From contig NZ_JAHAMK010000039.1 of the NCBI RefSeq assembly GCF_018383585.1, positions 1-35,308 on the forward strand: a stretch of DNA of 35,308 nt. The letters run 5' to 3'. Position 1 is the first letter of the stretch. The number at the start of each line of letters is the position of its first letter. Below the pieces are notes generated by a model that worked only from the letters and a program-made list of their open reading frames with translations, ran no database searches and had not been told where the DNA came from. Both the position numbers and the translations under genes were made by a program. This stretch comes from Microvirga sp. 3-52. GTDB lineage: Bacteria > Pseudomonadota > Alphaproteobacteria > Rhizobiales > Beijerinckiaceae. This document shows positions 32,692-35,308 of this stretch, one piece after another.

Positions 32692-34728
32692 CTATCGCAA
32701 CTCCGCCCGCTGCGAGAGAGTGGCGGAAGCGACGCTGTGGGACATCAGTTCCTCGACCTGCTCGCGCTGGCGCTTGAAGTCCACCAAGCCACGGCCTTCG
32801 AGTTCCCGCCCACGGGGCAGGCGGATCTTCAGGGGGTCGACGAAGCTGCCGTTAATGATCACCTCGTAATGGAGGTGCGGTCCGGTCGAGAGGCCTGAAT
32901 TGCCCACATAGCCGATGACCTGGCCTTGCTGGATCCTCTTGCCGGGGGCGATGCCCTTGGCGAAGCTGGACATGTGGGAATACGCAGTCACATAGCCGTT
33001 CGTATGCTGAAGCTCGACCCGGCGGCCATAGCCTGAATCCCACTCGGCCTTGATTACTGTACCATTGCCCGCAGCAATGATGGGAGTGCCGACCCTGTTG
33101 GCCCAGTCGACGCCCGTATGGGGACGCGAATAGCCCAGGATCGGGTGGAAGCGCGACCCGAAGCCCGAGCGCAGGATGCCGTCGGCAATGGGCTTGCGGA
33201 TCAGGAATTTCTTGAGGGAGCGGCCTGCGTCATCGAAGAAATCGACTGTCCCGTCCTCGCCTTGGTAGCGGTAGACACGACGCGCTTCCCCTCCCACGGT
33301 GAGAGAGGCATAAAGGACTTCAGGCGCGCCATTCTCGTCATCCGAGCCATAGAAGATCTCGAAGGAATCTCCTTGCGAGACGCGGCGTTGAAAATCGACA
33401 TCGTAGCCGAAGATGCGCACCAGTTCGTCCACGGTCTGGCGGGGCAGCTCGTTCTTGAGAGCCGTCTCATAGAGGCTCTCGTAGAGACGCACGCCGCCGC
33501 GCCCGTCATCCTCGTCTTCTTCCTCCGAGGCTTCGGCCATCTGACGGTTCGTCTCGTCGGCGGGGGGCGTCACCGAAACGAAGACACCCCGGTCGTTGGT
33601 AGCGGCGATGCCTTCGATCCCCCGTTCTCCGAACGTGATCACCCGCACGATCTGCCTCGGATCGCCGAGGCGGGGGCCGGGCGCGATGAGTATGCGCAGC
33701 CTCTGACCCTCTGTCAGACCCTCGATCTTGATGCGGGCGGCCAGGGCCGATTTGACTGCTGCGATCTGCTCGGGGGTGCCTCCATAGCTGCGCAGGACCG
33801 TCTCGAGGGTCTCGCCCTTCTTGAGAGCCACATCCCGCTCCTCGATGAGGGGCGTCATGGTGTTCTGCTCGATCTTGGGAAGTTCGGTCACGTTCTCAGG
33901 CACGACCCGAACCTCGATCGTGCTGAAAGGAGCATCGACGACGCGGGCATAGCCGAGGGCATCGCCCAGCCCTTCCGGCTGCCGCAGGGTCCGCGACAGC
34001 ATCTGCTGGGCTGGGATCGGCACGGAGGTCCGGCGCCCCGCTTCGTTGAAGACCCGCCGCTCCTCTTCCAGGATCGCAAGCACGTCGCCATCCGTCAGGG
34101 AGGGGGCGCTCGCCGCGATGGCCACCATGGCAAGGTCGCGCCTGAGGACCGACACATCGGCATCCGCAACCTCCGGCGCCGGCTCGACGCGTTGCTCCTC
34201 CATTCCCTCGGCGAACAGGCGCAGGGGGTTGAACGGCGGAATATCGGCGGCATAGGTGCCTGCGGTCAGGGAGAGGTTCGTCGCGATACGCACGAAGTTG
34301 CGAACCTTGATGGCCTCTCTCTCGCCGTTGCGGATCGTCATCGGCGCCTTGAAGCTCTGCCGCGCGGAGGACGTATGCTCCGTCAAGTTGAGCCGGTCGG
34401 CCTTGCGGGCCACGTTCGAGGACCGCTCCTCGTCGGTTCCCGAAGGGGCCCGGCCATTGAGAGCCGCCCGTTCCGGGGGGAGGGCGGACGTCGTCGCACC
34501 TTCAAGGGCGATGTAGATGGAGGCCCCGATCAGGACCGCGCCTGTGACGCCTGTGAGAACGCTGGCACCAAGCCAGCGCAGGTTCACCTCCCATTTGTCG
34601 ACCTCATGCGCCGCACTGCCGTTGGTGTTGAGCGGCGGCTCGTGTCCGAGATCGATGCCGGACGACAGATGCGAAGCTTCCTTGCGGAAACGCTTGGCAT
34701 GGCTGTCATCGGGAGGAAGAGGGCTCAT
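32692..34728 (-). CDS. M23 family metallopeptidase (LytM-type endopeptidase)
   Basis: The 678-residue protein has a cytoplasmic N terminus, one membrane span (about 52-75), a long periplasmic region, and a C-terminal peptidase M23 domain (about 515-640). Zinc ligands are H537 and D541 (RPHTGVDWAN) and the second His of HLH at 618-620 (GPHLHYEV). Before it lie a LysM-like/G5-type region with KKGETLETVLRSYGGTPEQI, and an acidic loop EASEEEDEDDGRGG. It should cut peptide cross-links of peptidoglycan, possibly in cell division or envelope growth. I chose the ATG at 34728 (MSPLPPDDSHAK), because the longer frame adds a non-conserved, Cys-containing tail. It shares a transcript with the AEC gene. 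Confidence 0.9.
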   Translation of the reverse strand: MSPLPPDDSHAKRFRKEASHLSSGIDLGHEPPLNTNGSAAHEVDKWEVNLRWLGASVLTGVTGAVLIGASIYIALEGATTSALPPERAALNGRAPSGTDEERSSNVARKADRLNLTEHTSSARQSFKAPMTIRNGEREAIKVRNFVRIATNLSLTAGTYAADIPPFNPLRLFAEGMEEQRVEPAPEVADADVSVLRRDLAMVAIAASAPSLTDGDVLAILEEERRVFNEAGRRTSVPIPAQQMLSRTLRQPEGLGDALGYARVVDAPFSTIEVRVVPENVTELPKIEQNTMTPLIEERDVALKKGETLETVLRSYGGTPEQIAAVKSALAARIKIEGLTEGQRLRILIAPGPRLGDPRQIVRVITFGERGIEGIAATNDRGVFVSVTPPADETNRQMAEASEEEDEDDGRGGVRLYESLYETALKNELPRQTVDELVRIFGYDVDFQRRVSQGDSFEIFYGSDDENGAPEVLYASLTVGGEARRVYRYQGEDGTVDFFDDAGRSLKKFLIRKPIADGILRSGFGSRFHPILGYSRPHTGVDWANRVGTPIIAAGNGTVIKAEWDSGYGRRVELQHTNGYVTAYSHMSSFAKGIAPGKRIQQGQVIGYVGNSGLSTGPHLHYEVIINGSFVDPLKIRLPRGRELEGRGLVDFKRQREQVEELMSHSVASATLSQRAELR

Positions 34729-34917
34729 GATCTCTGTCTGGTATCGATGCGGGTGGGTTGCTGTCACAGACACCAGAGGCCATCTAGCACATGAGACGAC
34801 AACCGCACAGGTCAATAGATAAGCTTGGGCGGCGCGCCAACTCTCCAGAGAAAGAGGTTCCGGAAAAGAAATGCCGGCCGCGGCTCTGCTTCATTCCGCA
34901 CTGTGTCGGCAGTGAGG

Positions 34918-34970
34918 CAGGAGCGGAAAAACCTGTGCGGCACGCTCGCGAGCGTCGGAATTTGCTCCTG
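34918..34970. promoter_or_regulatory. Nested inverted repeat upstream of the rRNA promoter
   Basis: An outer pair CAGGAGC (34918-34924) and GCTCCTG (34964-34970) encloses a perfect 14-bp palindrome ACGCTCGCGAGCGT (34942-34955). It sits about 25 bp before the -35 box, where a regulator or FIS-like factor could act, or where an upstream transcript could end. No known operator is recognised. Confidence 0.45.
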
Positions 34971-34994
34971 TGTCAAAAAACTTTCACAAGCACG

Positions 34995-35024
34995 TTGACA
35001 GGCCGAAGAGGTTGGGTCTATATA
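34995..35024 (+). promoter_or_regulatory. Strong sigma70 promoter, probably of an rRNA operon
   Basis: A perfect TTGACA (34995-35000) is followed after 18 bp by TATATA (35019-35024). This is the best promoter-like sequence in the window. The downstream leader and boxA support an rRNA operon promoter rather than a coding gene's. Confidence 0.75.
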
Positions 35025-35159
35025 CCGGCCATCGACGCCGCCGCTGACGCGAACGGCGCCCAGATCTTCCTCAGAAACCGGGCGATTGGGCCCGACTTCG
35101 GTCGGGAACAAAGTCTGTTCTGCGGGGGTCTGTTTTTATCGGTTGCATCGAAAGATGTA

Positions 35160-35171
35160 TGTTCTTTGACA
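35160..35171 (+). promoter_or_regulatory. boxA-like antitermination site in the rRNA leader
   Basis: TGTTCTTTGACA matches the E. coli boxA TGCTCTTTAACA at 10 of 12 bases, about 135 bp downstream of the -10. Similar sequences with AAGTGAAGAGAGAAG next to them are known in rhizobial rRNA leaders. The leader continues to the window end, and the 16S gene itself is not reached. Confidence 0.7.
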
Positions 35172-35308
35172 AGTGAAGAGAGAAGAGAAGCGTAGGCGGC
35201 GGTGTCCTTGCGGATTGTCCTTCGGGGCGATCGAATGAGAACATCGACCGATGTCTATGCTTTGGTGAGTACACCGCTTCAGGGAAACCTGGAGAAGGAT
35301 GGTACTCT

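Noticed and set aside
33118..34794. A 558-residue plus-strand frame
   Set aside because: It is antisense to the M23 peptidase gene and has no recognisable domain; long antisense frames are common at this GC content.
1..35308. CRISPR arrays, insertion sequences or transposase genes
   Set aside because: No regularly spaced direct repeats and no transposase or integrase motifs were seen on either strand. The tandem repeats found are protein-coding (RTX modules, Gln tract).

Overview
The window looks like chromosome from an alphaproteobacterium of the order Hyphomicrobiales. The Methylobacteriaceae (for example Microvirga) seem most likely, but that placement is an inference. The grounds are high GC, a truncated alphaproteobacterial porin, the ETF / 3-hydroxybutyryl-CoA dehydrogenase / PduO-type adenosyltransferase cluster, lptM-lysA-TIGR02302, purS-purQ-purL next to bolA-grxD, a zeta-type ATPase inhibitor (DUF1476), and RTX-type calcium-binding repeats.

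Region 1 (1-5.73 kb) is accessory. After the porin tail and its terminator come a lone XRE regulator, a DUF5681 (phage-associated) gene in a chain of ATGA-overlapping reading frames with two micro-ORFs, several small hypothetical genes (two below 60 codons), a secreted lytic transglycosylase and a small secreted protein. No integrase or transposase is visible. The region runs up to the 3' end of a tRNA-Leu(CAA) gene at 5727-5811, a common edge for integrated DNA.

Region 2 (5.9-14.7 kb) is core chromosome. It holds a YqaA/DedA-like membrane protein with DsbB, a D-threonine aldolase/D-serine dehydratase-like enzyme, an HNH endonuclease with a good sigma70-like promoter, and a second DedA protein. 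A long minus-strand block follows, in the direction of transcription: twin-TM protein, PagL-like lipid A deacylase, cobalamin adenosyltransferase, rhomboid protease, etfB, etfA and 3-hydroxybutyryl-CoA dehydrogenase.

Region 3 (14.8-22.4 kb) holds, on the minus strand, lptM, lysA and the large TIGR02302 membrane protein. A hairpin-rich gap of about 470 bp separates lysA from TIGR02302. A frameshifted RTX calcium-binding repeat gene lies on the plus strand between lptM and the thioredoxin-like tlpA, where argH would often be found.

Region 4 (22.5-28.7 kb) is purine biosynthesis (purC, purS, purQ, purL, all minus strand) followed by bolA and the monothiol glutaredoxin grxD. A palindromic repeat sits between purQ and purL. 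DUF1476 diverges from purC.

Region 5 (28.7-35.3 kb) holds an HpcH/HpaI aldolase, a carboxylesterase pseudogene with three frameshifts, an AlkA-type glycosylase divergent from gluQRS, an AEC transporter and an M23 endopeptidase. It ends with what looks like the promoter and boxA leader of an rRNA operon whose 16S gene lies beyond the window.

I found no clearly new multi-gene system. The most distinctive items are the ATGA-coupled micro-ORF/DUF5681 chain, the frameshifted RTX gene, the decayed esterase, and the structured non-coding segments at 5.1-5.24 kb and 17.65-17.82 kb.
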